NCBI GenBank assembly: GCA_963970005.1
Contig: CAXAMN010025284.1
Location: forward strand, 624,240-688,239
Length of the DNA stretch: 64,000 bases
DNA from: Durusdinium trenchii
Lineage: Eukaryota > Sar > Dinophyceae > Suessiales > Symbiodiniaceae
Direction of reading: 5' to 3'
Position 1 is the first letter of the stretch, and every line of letters starts with the position of its first letter. A program made the position numbers and the translations under genes. Of the stretch, positions 51,985 to 62,163 are shown one piece after another. Below the pieces are notes generated by a model. The model did no database searches and was not told where the DNA came from. It worked only from the letters and a program-made list of their open reading frames with translations.

Positions 51985-52292
51985 CTAGTTACTAGTAGCT
52001 TCTTGTTCCTAGTAGTAAGGCCAGGAGCCCCTAGTAGCGTTCTTGTTACTACTAGTAAGGCACTTGTTACTAGTAGCGATGCACTTGTTCCTAGTAGCTT
52101 CTCGTTCCTAGTAAGGCCAGGAGCTACTAGTAGCGTCCGATCGCGCCGTTCGTAGCGATGCCCTTGCTCCGAACGTAGCCATCCCACTGTTTTCCTTGTG
52201 TTCTTCAGCTTCGCCAAGCGGTTGCCAAGCTAGTAGTAACAAGTGCCACGCTAGTAGTAACAGGTGCCTTACTAGTAGTAACAAGAAGCTTT
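51985..52292. repeat. Two family B blocks in opposite orientation
   Basis: 51985-52190 is reversed (TAGCTTCTTGTTCC, TAAGGCCAGGAGCCCC, TAGCGATGCAC, with GATCGCGCCGTTCGTAGC). 52232-52292 is forward (TGCCACGCTAGTAGTAACAG, TGCCTTACTAGTAGTAACAA). Confidence 0.9.
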
Positions 52293-52391
52293 TAATTTAA
52301 TTTAAATCTAGTTTAATTCTAATAGCTTGTTTGTCCAGTTTGTTTGTGCCAAACTGCCCGCTGTTCGTCTTGAAGCTCGACTTTTTCCGAG

Positions 52392-52623
52392 GCAATCCAT
52401 GTGGCTGTCAAGGGTATAGAAGCGATGCACCTGTTACTAGTAGCGATGCCCTTGTTACTAATAGCTTCTTGTTACTACTAGTAAGGCACTTGTTCCTAGT
52501 AGCGTGGCACTTGTTACTACTAGCTCTGTTTCTGCTTCAGTCAAGGGTATAGAAGTGGAAATCACGGCGGTTGCTACAAACAAATGGAAACTGGCTTTCC
52601 ACCATGCATTGCAGCGCAAATGA
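52392..52623 (+). CDS. Small 3' gene fragment split by a B-repeat intron
   Basis: After TTTTTCCGAG the frame reads AIHVAVK. A 133-bp B block bounded by GTCAAGGGTATAGAAG (52407 and 52540) is removed and the frame continues GIEVEITAVATNKWKLAFHH then ALQRK and TGA 52621-52623. The 16-bp repeat is the longest such boundary in the window. The upstream exons were not found and no family is recognised. Confidence 0.5.
52407..52555 (-). mobile_element. B-repeat insertion bounded by 16-bp direct repeats
   Basis: GTCAAGGGTATAGAAG at 52407-52422 and 52540-52555 is identical in both copies. Reversed B words fill the interior. Confidence 0.85.
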
Positions 52624-53061
52624 GGAGAATTGCTGAACCTGCTTAACCATGTCTGAATCACTGAACCTCACCTGGTCCATCGCACAGTGTGCATTGCCCA
52701 CAACTCTCATACATAGGACAAAGGTGACTGGCAATATCCATGATGCAATGCTTTGCTCAACAGCGCCCACATTCTTGTTGGCTTGGGTATGTCCAAAGAG
52801 CATGCCTTAGAAGTTGCACAGATCACCAGCATCATCAGACTGAGGTCAGGTGTTGGCGTCAGCATTCTTTGGCGCAGGCATTTGGGGTCAAGACATCCAA
52901 GACATGAGTTGTTCCTCAAAGTGACACAGCTGAGCAAATCGAAGCCTGGATGCCTAGACACGCTGAACCCCACCTAAAGCACGTCTGAGACCACAACCAC
53001 AGAATACCATTTGACCATATTTGACCCATTTTCCCCTGCCACTGCAGCACATTGCCACCGC
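52624..53061. other. No confident gene; channel 5' flank
   Basis: 52745-52840 contains open frames without motif. A CCACTGCAG acceptor at 53039-53047 precedes the channel start and may be an exon or trans-splice boundary. Confidence 0.4.
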
Positions 53062-56000
53062 ATGGCCCGCAGAAGCGGGAGTTTCACTTGGAGTTCAAGT
53101 GGCAGGAAGAGTGTAAAGGAGAGATCCGATCCGGAGATCGAGGAGGTGATTTGCTCCTGTTTGAAGCCTTGGTGTCGGCAAGTGGAGGAAATTATCGTCA
53201 GACACCATGATGAGCTTTTGGCTCGTCTTGGGCAGTCGATGGACATGGGTTTCGCACCAACGAGCTTGCCAGGCCTCTCGTCTGAGACGACCCCTGGAAG
53301 CCTGGGCCACATCGCAGAATGTGATGAGCTTGAGGCCACGGCCACGGCCCAGACGGCCACGGCCCAGACGGCCACGACCACGCCGGAAGGCAAGATGGTA
53401 AAGGTCTTCACAGATAGGATGTCGAGGACGGAGACGGGAAAGGATGAAGAAGGGCCACAGATGAGTTGGAAGAAGCTCGTCATCGACGATGCCCAACATG
53501 AACAGAGGGCTATCGCTTTGTCAGAGCAGCGCAGGGAACTGGCTCAGAAGGCCCCAGAGGTCGAGGAAGACAAGGGAGATGAAGCACATCGAGGAACTTT
53601 GGCTATGATGGAACGCTTTGTGGAGTCCTCCCGCTTTGAGGCTGTTGTGGCAGCTGTGCTGATTTCCAACTCGATCTTCATGGGAGTTCAGTTGCAGTTG
53701 GCGGCTGATAGCTATGGAGTTGCGAGCCAGACCGATATTGAGAGCGACACGGCCTTCGTTGCTGTGAACACCGTGTACGCGCTGCTATTTACGGTGGAGC
53801 TTGTTTTTCGAATCATTGCTCATCGAATGTCCTTCTTTTGCACTTCAGATCGCGCCTCCTTGTTCTGGAACTACCTGGACATTTCTTTGGTGATATCATC
53901 ACTTTTAGAAGTCATTCTGGTGATCGCCATTTCAGTTGATGGAGTGGACTTGGGCATGTCTAATCGGCTTCGCGCTTTGCGCATCATTCGTTTAGCGCGG
54001 CTGATTCGGATGATGCGGGCCATGCGCTTCTTTCGAGGTTTGCGTACATTAGTGTATTCCATTTTCTACACACTGAAAGCATTGATCTGGTCGTTGATTC
54101 TGCTGCTCATGATGATGTATTTGGTCGGTATTCTGTTGACCGATGCCGTGCTGGCTCATGTGGCACGCTTCCCGACACCAGACGAGATCCCCGTCGATTC
54201 CGACGAAGCAGTGCTGTACGAAAGCTTCGGATCCTTGCACTTGGCAATGCATTCATTGTTCCGGAGCATTACAGGTGGTGTTGATTGGGCAGTTTACGCA
54301 CGAGCTTTCGCACAAGTGAATTGGATGTGGACCTATCTCTTCACCTCGTTCATAGCCTTCTCAGTGTTTGCGGTTTTGAACGTCATGACAGGCGGGGTTC
54401 GGTCCCTCGTTCCAAACGGTGCCTTTCTGTTCTTAGTTGTCGTTGTCACTATCAAGTCAATCCAGCAACATGTTTAGGCTACGAACGGAGCAAAGGGCAT
54501 CGCTACTAGGAGCAAGGACGCTACTAGTAGCTCCTGGCCATACTAGTAGTAACAAGAAGCTACTAGGAACAAGTGCATCGCTTCTAGGAACAAGTGCCTT
54601 ACTACTAGGAACAAGAACGCTACTAGGTTTGTTTGAAATTGCGGTTCACACCGGTGAGAGTCCTCGCACTCACGATCGCTTGCGGGATAGGACCTTAGGA
54701 CCAGGTAGAACCGAGCTAAGGGGCCGAAGATGCCCTCCTGCGGGGCTCAGGGATGTAGGTAGGACGGTAGGTACATGTGTACGTATACCGTACTGAAGAA
54801 TGATATAGCTACATGTGGGCAATGATATAGGTACGGCAAGATGTAGGTAATTATAGGTAGATATAGGTACATGTGTACGATGAAGACATGATGAAACGCG
54901 TATTCAGAGGAAGAGGAGAACTCTTTTGGTGGCTGTATGTTTGCGCGCGTGCAATGTTGTTGTGTTTTCTTGACAGGACATTACCCGACATTACATCATT
55001 GACACCACCAACACCCTCACTTATAAACTTTGCTATTGGCAAAGCATCATTACCCGCACAAGTCATTCAAAACTCCCTGCTCCCCCCAGCGGATGATGCG
55101 GGTCGCCCCACAATGGTAGCATCCTAGAGCTAAAGCCGAGCATGACGCTTCAGCGCATCACCAGATGTCAGGGGAGCTTTGCAGACGAAGGTGATTTTGT
55201 ATGTGGATGTCAGTCAGTAATGGGAGTCGGACTATGTATGTACTCGAGCTTGAATATGTGGGAGGTAAGGTACATAGGTGTACATCAGTGTGTACATCGT
55301 ATACAACATTATGCTCCAGAAAGCGCAGAATCGAGTTTCGCAAACTCGACCCCCTGTGCACCTTTGTTGAGAGAAAATGTTGTTGCAGTGGTTACGGTTA
55401 GTGCAATACGTTTACATATTTAAACAATAACAACAACAAATTATTTCTGGAACTGTTGTGGAAAGAGAGCACATTATTGAAAGACTGACAGTTTGTAAAG
55501 ACCTTGATTTCCTTGGCACAAACATGAACATCCACCAGGAGAAGGGCATAGACTGGCATAGACATAGTGGTGGGGTTTGGCACAACTCAAGGTTTCTAGC
55601 CTAAAGGACTTAAAACAACCTTTGTGGCACTGAGTATTGCCATACATGAATTAACTGCGAAATGTATAAACTCTTGATCCGGATTGTTTCCAAAAGCTGA
55701 CAGCCAAAGATATCGATATCAGGTGGAATTGGAAGGGAACATTAAATATTTTAAAGAAATCAAACAGATTGTGGGCCAATTGTGGGACATGATTTCTTCT
55801 GTGCGTTCCTCAATGCAGGGAATAAAAGGGGATTGAAACGGGATACCTCATTGGTTAGCGCAAACACCCACTAGCAAGACAAGAGCAACATTGTTGTAAG
55901 GTAAGCACTAGTAGGTTGGAGGCCATCACTCTTAAGTTGCAGGCCATCGCTCTTAGGTTGGAGGCCATCGCCAACACTTCCAGTCTACTGGACTGTCCTG

Positions 56001-59000
56001 GAGAGTTGGTCTTTGCAATGCAGCCTCGAACTTCGGCGGAGTTGGAAACAGGGAAATGCAGGTTGAAAGAGAGGGGAAGGTGAAAGATTCCAAAGGCAGT
56101 TGTGGCCCATAAAGACAACATGTTTCTTGATTTGGTTTTTCGCATTCCATGGCATGCCTTCCTTTGCGATTGCCGAGGGCTCATGGTCTATACATTCATG
56201 CCACGGTATTCCTGCGTGCACGCGCAGGCGATCGCATGGCACTTACTAGGCCGCTACGCCCTGCGCACATGCGCAGCTCTGCTCACTTCTTGTTGGCTCT
56301 AGCCACCTTTTTTCGTGCTTCCTCTGAACATATGTTTGGCATGTACTTCAAGTCGAGTAAGTCGCCGAAGCTTTGCTGCGACTTTGAAGAACACCTTAGC
56401 TGGGCGCTGAACCTGCGTTTCTGCCCACCCTGCATGAACTTCAGGTAGGTGCCACGGTTCTGCTGGGACTCTGGAAAGCCACTTCGCTTGGTGCTTTCTT
56501 TGCACACTGTCATTTTCCTCTGACCCGTCATTTCCATGCATATAGGCCTGTCATAGTCTCCAAAGTGCCGGATTAAGAACATCCGTGGAGTTGGAGTCAA
56601 TACAACATAGGTGAAGACACCGTCGCAAGCCAGCGCCAACTTCCAGTCAAAAAGACTGAGAACAATCAGAATCAGCAAGCACGGAGCAATTCCCATGAAA
56701 GGCATGGCAACAACCCATCAGAAAACAAGGGTAGTGTGCAAAATTCTCTGTAGGGTGCAATTCGTTCAGGATGTCTAGTCTCCTGGGCTTTATCCGCTTT
56801 ACCATATTGCAGTGTGTTGAAAGACGTTTCATTTGCAGAAAAGAGTTGGTAGAAAAAAGACCACACATATGCTTTAATGCGTGGCGTTTGCTGTGGAGCA
56901 GTGGAGTGCACCAACCCAATCCTTAATGCAGGGCGAAGGCAAACAATCGAAATATAAGCTGAGGAGACTGAAGAAAGCGCTGAGGTTGTATGGAGGTTTG
57001 GAGGAGCTCAAGACTGGATTGGCAGAGTAGCAAAGGTTAGCATTGGAAGATTTGAAGGGATACTTGAAGAACGGTAACCCTTCTTGAAGAAGGTTTGGAA
57101 AACAGGATTAAAGGTTTGCGCCTTGAGAAGTGTTACGAGTGTTGAAATTGAGAGGACCTGCAGGGTCCCAGAGAAGCAAGAAAAACGATTGTTCAAAACA
57201 ACCTGCGACAGCTCAATGTTTTTTGGACATGTACATTCAAAATGACCCCAGCCCAAACCTGTAGAGATTTTTTTACTGGTGTTTTAAGTGTTCATAATGT
57301 GTTTTCTATCAATCTCAGTGAGATAAAATGTCAACCATTTTTGGCGCTTCGATTGATCAACTGGTTATTAACAACGAGGTTCTTGCTTCAGAACGGGAAT
57401 GCAAGAGAGGTTTGGCTGAGACCACCTCTTCTACCCCTCCACAGGCTTCAGCATGAAGCCCCCACCCAAAAATGTAGTAGGAGGCATTCACAGTTAAGGT
57501 GTTCCTACCGAAACAAGACAGAGTTTGGAGTGCTTGGTCTTTGTGACTTTCCCAGGTGTTTGACTAATTTAAATTCGATGTCTTTTCTCAGGTTGGAGGC
57601 CATCCCTAGTAGGTTGGAGGCCATCGCTACCAGGGTGGAGGCCATTGCTAGTAGATTCGATGTGTTTTTGTTCCGGAGGCGTTTTCTGCCAGCGAGCAAC
57701 CGAGCTGGCTGAGCGCGACAAAGAGGCCCAGCTGATGGCGATGCAGATTGAGACGGAGCACATCATGGACGAGGCCCGTCGGTTGTTCCGAAGCTTTGAC
57801 GTGGTTCGGCAAGGCTCTTTGACATTGATGGAGGTAGAGTTGATGCTTCAAGATGAGGATGTCAAGGCTGCCTTGGCTGCCTTGGACTTGGTGGTCTATG
57901 ACCCTTGGCGCTTCTTCCGTTTGCTGGATTTGAATGGCAACGGGGCCGTCACAGAGGAGGAGTTTGTGGAGGGATGCTTACGGTTGCGTGGCCCTGCGCG
58001 CACCTTCGATGTGGCCAGTTTGGCAGAGGAGAACATTCGAATGAAGGCAAAGCTTGCAAGTTTGGAACAGCAAGAAGTGCTTTCGCAGCAGATGATCAGC
58101 CACTTTCGGGTGGAGATGTTGCAAGTGGGCAAGCTGGCCCGTCAAACAAGTGACTACCTCAACAGGTGCAAAGCTTCCGAAAAGTCGGTGGGGTATGCCA
58201 CGTCCACAGAGGAAGAGGGCCCTTCAATGCAAGACGAAGGAAAACAAGCTTCAAAAGGTCGGCAAACTTCACCAGACTCAAGAGTTTCCTTCGATGGGAT
58301 TGAGGGTGCTGACTGGACGGCGCTTCGACAAGCTAGCATGAGAATGGCAGAAGCTACAACGAGCTTTGCTACACTGATGCAGCAGGCAGGAAATACCGAA
58401 GCTGCCCAATCCCCATTTGATTCAGTCGCCACACTTCCTTCTCCTCCTCCATCACAGTTGGCGCCATCTCCACCAATGTCACAGCCTGAAGCCATTTTTT
58501 TCTTGGAGCCAGAACAGCCAGAAGGGCCAGTGCCAGAGCGAACCATCCCGGGAATCCCGGAAGAAGGAAGAGATGAAACGAGAAGAGATCGAGATGGCCT
58601 CCATCCTAGTAGCGATGGCCTCCAACCTGCTAGAAGAGATCGAGGTTCACAGGGTCAAGGGGGCACAGTCGCAGGTCAGCTGCAACGAGACTTTGATCTC
58701 CCCTACTTCTGTGACCCTGAGCAGTGAATCGAGAATGCCTAAGTAGTCAAAGTTGCGCAGAAAATTGTATGTTTCACGTGTAGGTTTCACTTCGAGTGTC
58801 AGGCTCATTCTATGTAATTCTGAATTCTCATTTCCCCAAGCAACATGCTGGATGCAGCAAAGCTGCCTTGAAAAGGTTGCTAGGACTTGCAGCGAGACAC
58901 CAGTTGTACATGCAATTTGTGCTTGCAAGACTCGGCCTAAACAACTGCACTGTAAACTTTGTCATACCTTTGTCCCGTTTAGGTCAGGATGAAGAAAGAT

Positions 59001-59152
59001 CTGGAAAGTATTCAGAAGTTGTGATCAAAAAGGTGAGGAAGGGGGGAGTAGTTGGAATCATGGAGCACGGTGAGACAAAGAGTTGGCAGGTGGAGCTCCA
59101 GGCAGGCACCATGGAACTTGGAATCATCGCGCCAAGTGCGTCAGAGGCGTGA
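53062..59152 (+). CDS. Single-domain voltage-gated cation channel with EF-hand, three exons
   Basis: Exon 1 (53062-54391) holds a hydrophilic N terminus and one six-segment channel domain. Numbered from ATG 53062: S1 about 192-212, S2 232-253, S3 268-290, S4 302-326 (RALRIIRLARLIRMMRAM, six regularly spaced arginines), S5 338-364, pore 395-414 (LFRSITGGVDW), S6 420-443. A GC-AG intron (54392-57678) joins VLNVMTG to VFCQRATELAERD. Exon 2 (57679-58674) has a degenerate and a canonical EF-hand (DLNGNGAVTEEE near 57927), a coiled coil and a proline-rich tail. A GT-AG intron (58675-58982, AGGTCAG at both ends) joins in phase 1 to exon 3, ending TGA 59150-59152. Predicted length about 831. Membrane cation channel, probably calcium-modulated; ion selectivity is uncertain because the pore lacks the usual Glu. 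Exons upstream of the ATG are possible. Confidence 0.9.
53338..53388 (+). repeat. 15-bp tandem repeat inside channel exon 1
   Basis: ACGGCCACGGCCCAG repeats about three times and encodes TATAQ units in the N-terminal cytoplasmic part. Confidence 0.85.
54478..54640 (+). repeat. Family B block in the large channel intron
   Basis: TACGAACGGAGC, AAAGGGCATCGCTACTAG, GGACGCTACTAGTAGCTCCT, AAGAAGCTACTAGGAAC and TGCATCGC words, about 85 bp after exon 1. Confidence 0.9.
54765..54892. repeat. TAGGTACATGTGTACG repeats
   Basis: TAGGTACATGTGTACG occurs at about 54769 and 54865, each containing the near-palindrome GTACATGTGTAC. ATATAGGTA and ATGATATAG words lie between. Related GTACAT words recur at 55270-55300. 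Confidence 0.7.
54893..56282. other. Channel intron sequence, no confident gene; A array 55905-55975
   Basis: Frames at 54873-55127 (+) and 55855-56184 (minus) are open but unassigned. Three + A units lie at 55905-55975. Confidence 0.35.
56283..56705 (-). CDS. Secreted 140-aa protein nested antisense in channel intron
   Basis: A complete intronless frame runs from ATG 56705 to stop 56283. Residues 1-26 are a classic signal peptide (MPFMGIAPCLLILIVLSLFD, ending LALA before Cys27). The mature part has five cysteines (27, 56, 68, 105, 126) and alternating hydrophobic residues (TYVVLTP, MFLIRHFGDYDRPICMEM), suggesting a small beta-rich extracellular domain, then a lysine-rich end. The start context is TTGCCATGC with G at -3. 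It sits inside the channel intron 54392-57678 on the opposite strand. A 99-codon + frame over it is less convincing. No family recognised. Confidence 0.6.
   Translation of the reverse strand: MPFMGIAPCLLILIVLSLFDWKLALACDGVFTYVVLTPTPRMFLIRHFGDYDRPICMEMTGQRKMTVCKESTKRSGFPESQQNRGTYLKFMQGGQKRRFSAQLRCSSKSQQSFGDLLDLKYMPNICSEEARKKVARANKK
56706..57588. other. Channel intron sequence, no gene
   Basis: A minus frame at 56647-56919 overlaps the nested gene's 5' side without a motif. The + frame 57242-57712 crosses A units and exon 2 in a wrong phase and is spurious. Confidence 0.4.
57589..57657 (+). repeat. Family A array next to channel acceptor
   Basis: Three + A units end 21 bp before the CCGGAG acceptor of channel exon 2, again in the A-then-T-rich-then-AG layout. 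Confidence 0.9.
58581..58644 (-). mobile_element. A-repeat insertion in channel exon 2 with 13-bp direct repeats
   Basis: AGAAGAGATCGAG at 58581-58593 and 58632-58644 encloses 38 bp of reversed A repeat. The 51-bp unit is exactly 17 codons and stop-free, so it may be translated (DGLHPSSDGLQPA) or removed. Confidence 0.85.
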
Positions 59153-59905
59153 CAGTCAGAGCGAACGTTTTCACTTTTTTGCGATCAGAGTGTGAGAGGA
59201 GGCACGCAGACCAATTCCCACCATCCTGGCCATTTCTAGAGGCGAGCAGCGTCGCTGCCTTGGCGTGATCCTTTTGTTCGCCCTTGGGGTATTGGCCAGA
59301 CTCAGGTCATGTGGCAAGACTCTTCCGGGCTTTGCGGGCAGAGACTAGAGGATGGCAACTGTCCGGAGCTCCATGAGGGAGGCCATTGCTACTAATTAGG
59401 GTGGAGGCCATCGCTTTTAGGTTGGAGGCTTTCAACTTCAGAGATTCTTAGGTCGGTTCTTTTTTGCACAGCTGTCACATATGGTCAAAACTTGGAGCCC
59501 CAACACCATGTAGCTTGACCTTCCAGTTGGGTCGGTTTTGACCCACAGCCACATTGCATCTTCTATTGCATCGCCACCCCGTTAATTCAAACATCAAAGC
59601 AGGGGTAGGGGGATTTCACTTTAGGCCAGCCCACATAACAGAAAGACATGTAGCTGTAGCTAAATCCCCCGGGCCATACACCCGGTTCCGGGGGAGAAGC
59701 CTACAATATAGGAATGTGTATCAGTTGATACCTGAGACATTCAATGTTGCATTTTCTGATGCCCTTGAGCACCAGAGGCTTGACGCCCTTTGTTACTACT
59801 AGCTTCTTGTTACTAGTAGTATGGCCAGGAGCGCCCCTAGTAGCGTCCGATCGCTCCTAGTAGCGATGCCCTTTGTTGCTAGTAGCTTCTTTTAAAAGTT
59901 GCTGC
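59153..59905. other. No gene; A array 59375-59430 and B block 59788-59890
   Basis: Three degenerate + A units, then reversed B words (TAGCTTCTTGTTACTAG, TATGGCCAGGAGCGCC, TAGCGTCCGATCGCTCC). A frame at 59554-59802 is unassigned. Confidence 0.6.
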
Positions 59906-59908
59906 GCC

Positions 59909-60214
59909 TCACACTTTCCAAAAGCTCGTTTCCCTTTGCTGGCAGTATGGTCCAAACTTGAACCGACCAGATGCATTGTGTAGCATCTCCTCGCAGAAAG
60001 TTCGAACAAAAGGTGCAACCCTCTGAAGAAGCACAGAGGGTTTTGAACAGGCGCATGATGATATGCCATCAGTGAATTGACATGCCGTCAGAGCCTGGTT
60101 CCAATTTAACGCAAAAAGGATTTGCAGCTCTCTCAGCTTTCGATTTTCAGCGAGAGAGAATGATGCAAAATGAGCTGGAAAATGTAACCTGGCCGAAATT
60201 GCAAGAAAGGGCAA
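59909..60214 (-). CDS. Candidate minus-strand exon, unknown
   Basis: The minus frame reads SKPSVLLQRVAPFVRTFCEE and LHNASGRFKFGPYCQQRETS with good coding character. A + frame (60082-60393, FQRERMMQNELENVTWPKLQ) overlaps its 5' side and also looks coding, so strand is not settled. No family recognised. Confidence 0.3.
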   Translation of the reverse strand: MPFLAISARLHFPAHFASFSLAENRKLRELQILFALNWNQALTACQFTDGISSCACSKPSVLLQRVAPFVRTFCEEMLHNASGRFKFGPYCQQRETSFWKV

Positions 60215-60480
60215 AGGGCGATGTTGTGATTACCTCCCGGCGACATATGTCCTGCAATTTTCTCAGGAAAGCGAAACATGGGCGTCGAAATTGTAAGATT
60301 ACCTTTCGAGGTCCAAACATGAAAACGTTATATTTCATGATAATATTCCCCACCCGAGAAAAACATTCAGGAAATCGTATACTTTACAATTAGGGGTCTT
60401 CTACCTGCGGCAATGGCTTTGCAAGAACTAAGGCTGGTCCCGATGCGTTCAGGGAGTTCGCCTGACTTCTTCGAGCCGTC

Positions 60481-60672
60481 GTGAGCTCAAACTCAGCTGC
60501 CTGGGATGAGCGATACCATGCGCACCTAATGCGTGTATACTGTATGTGGATTGCGTCACTGGTCTCCAACCTACTTGCGCTGGCCTCCACCCTACCAGCG
60601 ATGGCCTCCAACCAACTTGCTTGTATGTGGATTGCATTTAAAGGTCACACTGACACAGCCGATTCTTCATGA
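60481..60672 (+). CDS. Terminal exon with A-repeat insert, unknown
   Basis: The frame reads SNSAAWDERYHAHLMRVYCM, then WIA, then an 81-bp A-repeat segment, then FKGHTDTADSS and TGA 60670-60672. The insert is bounded by TGTATGTGGATTGC at 60541 and 60622. It is 27 codons and stop-free, so it may be translated or removed. No ATG was found at the 5' end. No family recognised. Confidence 0.45.
   Translation: MSSNSAAWDERYHAHLMRVYCMWIASLVSNLLALASTLPAMASNQLACMWIAFKGHTDTADSS
60541..60635 (-). mobile_element. A-repeat insertion bounded by 14-bp direct repeats
   Basis: TGTATGTGGATTGC at 60541-60554 and 60622-60635 is identical; three reversed A units lie between. Confidence 0.85.
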
Positions 60673-60821
60673 GCAGCACATACTTTAGATCTTCGTTTAA
60701 AAGCGGGGCCCCAGCAGACTACGTTGATTCCACAAGACAGCGCCAAGTCGGCGCTAGGCTCTCTATGATATGACCACGATTGTTGATTTTTAGGTGTGAT
60801 TGTGTGCTTGTCCTCCTTCTT

Positions 60822-60892
60822 TCCTCCCTCCGTCCCACACTCCCTCCCTCCCTCCTTCCCTCCCTCCCTCACTCACTCGCTCAAGACAACGG
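60822..60892 (+). repeat. Pyrimidine CCCT-rich microsatellite
   Basis: Runs of CTCCCTCCCTCCCTCC with CACTCACTCGCTC at the end. Confidence 0.95.
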
Positions 60893-61065
60893 TCCACTTC
60901 ATCATCAGTGGACTAATTTTTGGCAAGAATTACTAGAGTGACATAGATCTTTATTGGTTCAAACATATACATTTACAAGCAAGCCCCCACAAGGTGTGCC
61001 AAAAACGTCACTTAGAGGAAAAGACAATAAAAGACATATGCCGACCGCACCGTGTTTTTTTAAAG

Positions 61066-61602
61066 CCGTCTTCTATGTGCTCCTTGGTGAGCCGAGGGCT
61101 GGCATCACAATGCTGCAGCAATTCCTTCAGGCCAAAACTGAGTGCAATGTGAGGCAATTAGCTTCTTGCGATGCCCTAGTAGCGTCCTAGTAGCGTTCTT
61201 GCTCCTAGTAGTAAGGCCAGGAGCCCCTAGTAGCTTCTTGCTATTGGGTTGGAGGCCACCGCTCTTAGGTTGGAGGCCATTGCTAGTAGGTTGGAGTGCA
61301 ATGTGAGTGAGTTTCTGTTTGATCCTTTCAGATCTTCCAGCCTTTGTCTTTCCGAATTGCAAATCCCTTCAATTGAGGAAGCCAAATGCAGTTTGTTCAT
61401 GATATTGACACGCCTTTTGGCTTTCTGGTTCACGCAAGCAGTCACTCTCTCTGTATACATGCCACTGTTTGATGTAAATTATGTTTCTTTCGCGTGTCCT
61501 TGTAACTCCCTTTTAAAACTTCGTTCACGCATGCCTATAGTAGCCCCCCGCACTAAAGCACTCTTCCTCGGCTTGCACTTTTGTACACTACTCATTGCAT
61601 GA
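61066..61602 (+). CDS. Hydrophobic protein split by an A/B-repeat intron
   Basis: After GTTTTTTTAAAG the frame reads VFYVLLGEPRAGITMLQQFL and QAKTECNV. A 154-bp A/B block, bounded by GAGTGCAATGTGAG (61140 and 61294), is removed and the same frame continues SEFLFDPFRSSSLCLSELQI, then a hydrophobic stretch (SLFMILTRLLAFWFTQAVTL) and ends at TGA 61600-61602. The precise frame match over long open sequence on both sides is the best evidence in the window that these blocks are spliced out. One or two membrane segments are likely. No family recognised. Confidence 0.55.
61140..61307. mobile_element. A/B-repeat insertion bounded by 14-bp direct repeats
   Basis: GAGTGCAATGTGAG at 61140-61153 and 61294-61307. 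Inside are reversed B words (TAGTAGCGTTCTTGCTCC, TAAGGCCAGGAGCCCC) followed by three + A units. Confidence 0.85.
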
Positions 61603-61932
61603 AGGTCAGCCAGAAACAGCTGAGCGACAAACGTGAATCCTGGCCACGAACCCTGGCGTAGGAACTCCTATCGTAGGAACTCCGCGGTTGCAAATTGCAA
61701 ACAACGTATTTGGAGAATCAAACTCAACTGGCTCCTAATGGCCCAGCCCAACCATTCCAATCCATCGTTTTCAATGCTCTTCTGTGAGTTTTGGTGAGAA
61801 GTGTGGACGGAACTCTATTCAACATCGGACACATATAGGTTGATGCTGTCATAGGGCCTATCTGTTTTTCTGTCAATCCGTTTGCAGGGTAATTTCTTCA
61901 GATCAAGGACATGAGTTTGAACAAAGCATGTC
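61603..61932. other. No assignable gene
   Basis: TAGGAACTCC is duplicated near 61660 and 61675 (TAGGAACTCCTATCG, TAGGAACTCCGCGG). Nothing else recognised. Confidence 0.4.
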
Positions 61933-62163
61933 ATGCGTAGGGCCTTTTCGGACACACCGGTGTCCTCCTCTCGCCTCGCGAACGAGAGACAGCGACGCCA
62001 GGCAGTTCTGGACGACCACAACCGAGACATCGCGCCCTTTGCGCCTATGAGTAGCTGGGTCTTTTATAGAGAGAGAGAGAGAGCGCAGCAATGCGCAGCA
62101 GAGTCTTCATGTCATTTGGTGAGTCACTTGGGCCATGTGTGCAGAGCAAAGATTCGTATGTAA
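61933..62163 (+). CDS. Candidate exon, charged, unknown
   Basis: From ATG 61933 the frame reads MRRAFSDTPVSSSRLANERQ and RRQAVLDDHNRDIAPFAPMS, good coding character, then passes a GA run (62068-62084) where coding probably ends. A minus frame 62045-62419 overlaps its 3' part. No family recognised. Confidence 0.4.
   Translation: MRRAFSDTPVSSSRLANERQRRQAVLDDHNRDIAPFAPMSSWVFYRERERAQQCAAESSCHLVSHLGHVCRAKIRM

Noticed and set aside
57242..57712. 156-codon ORF upstream of channel exon 2.
   Set aside because: It runs through three A units and then reads exon 2 in the wrong phase.
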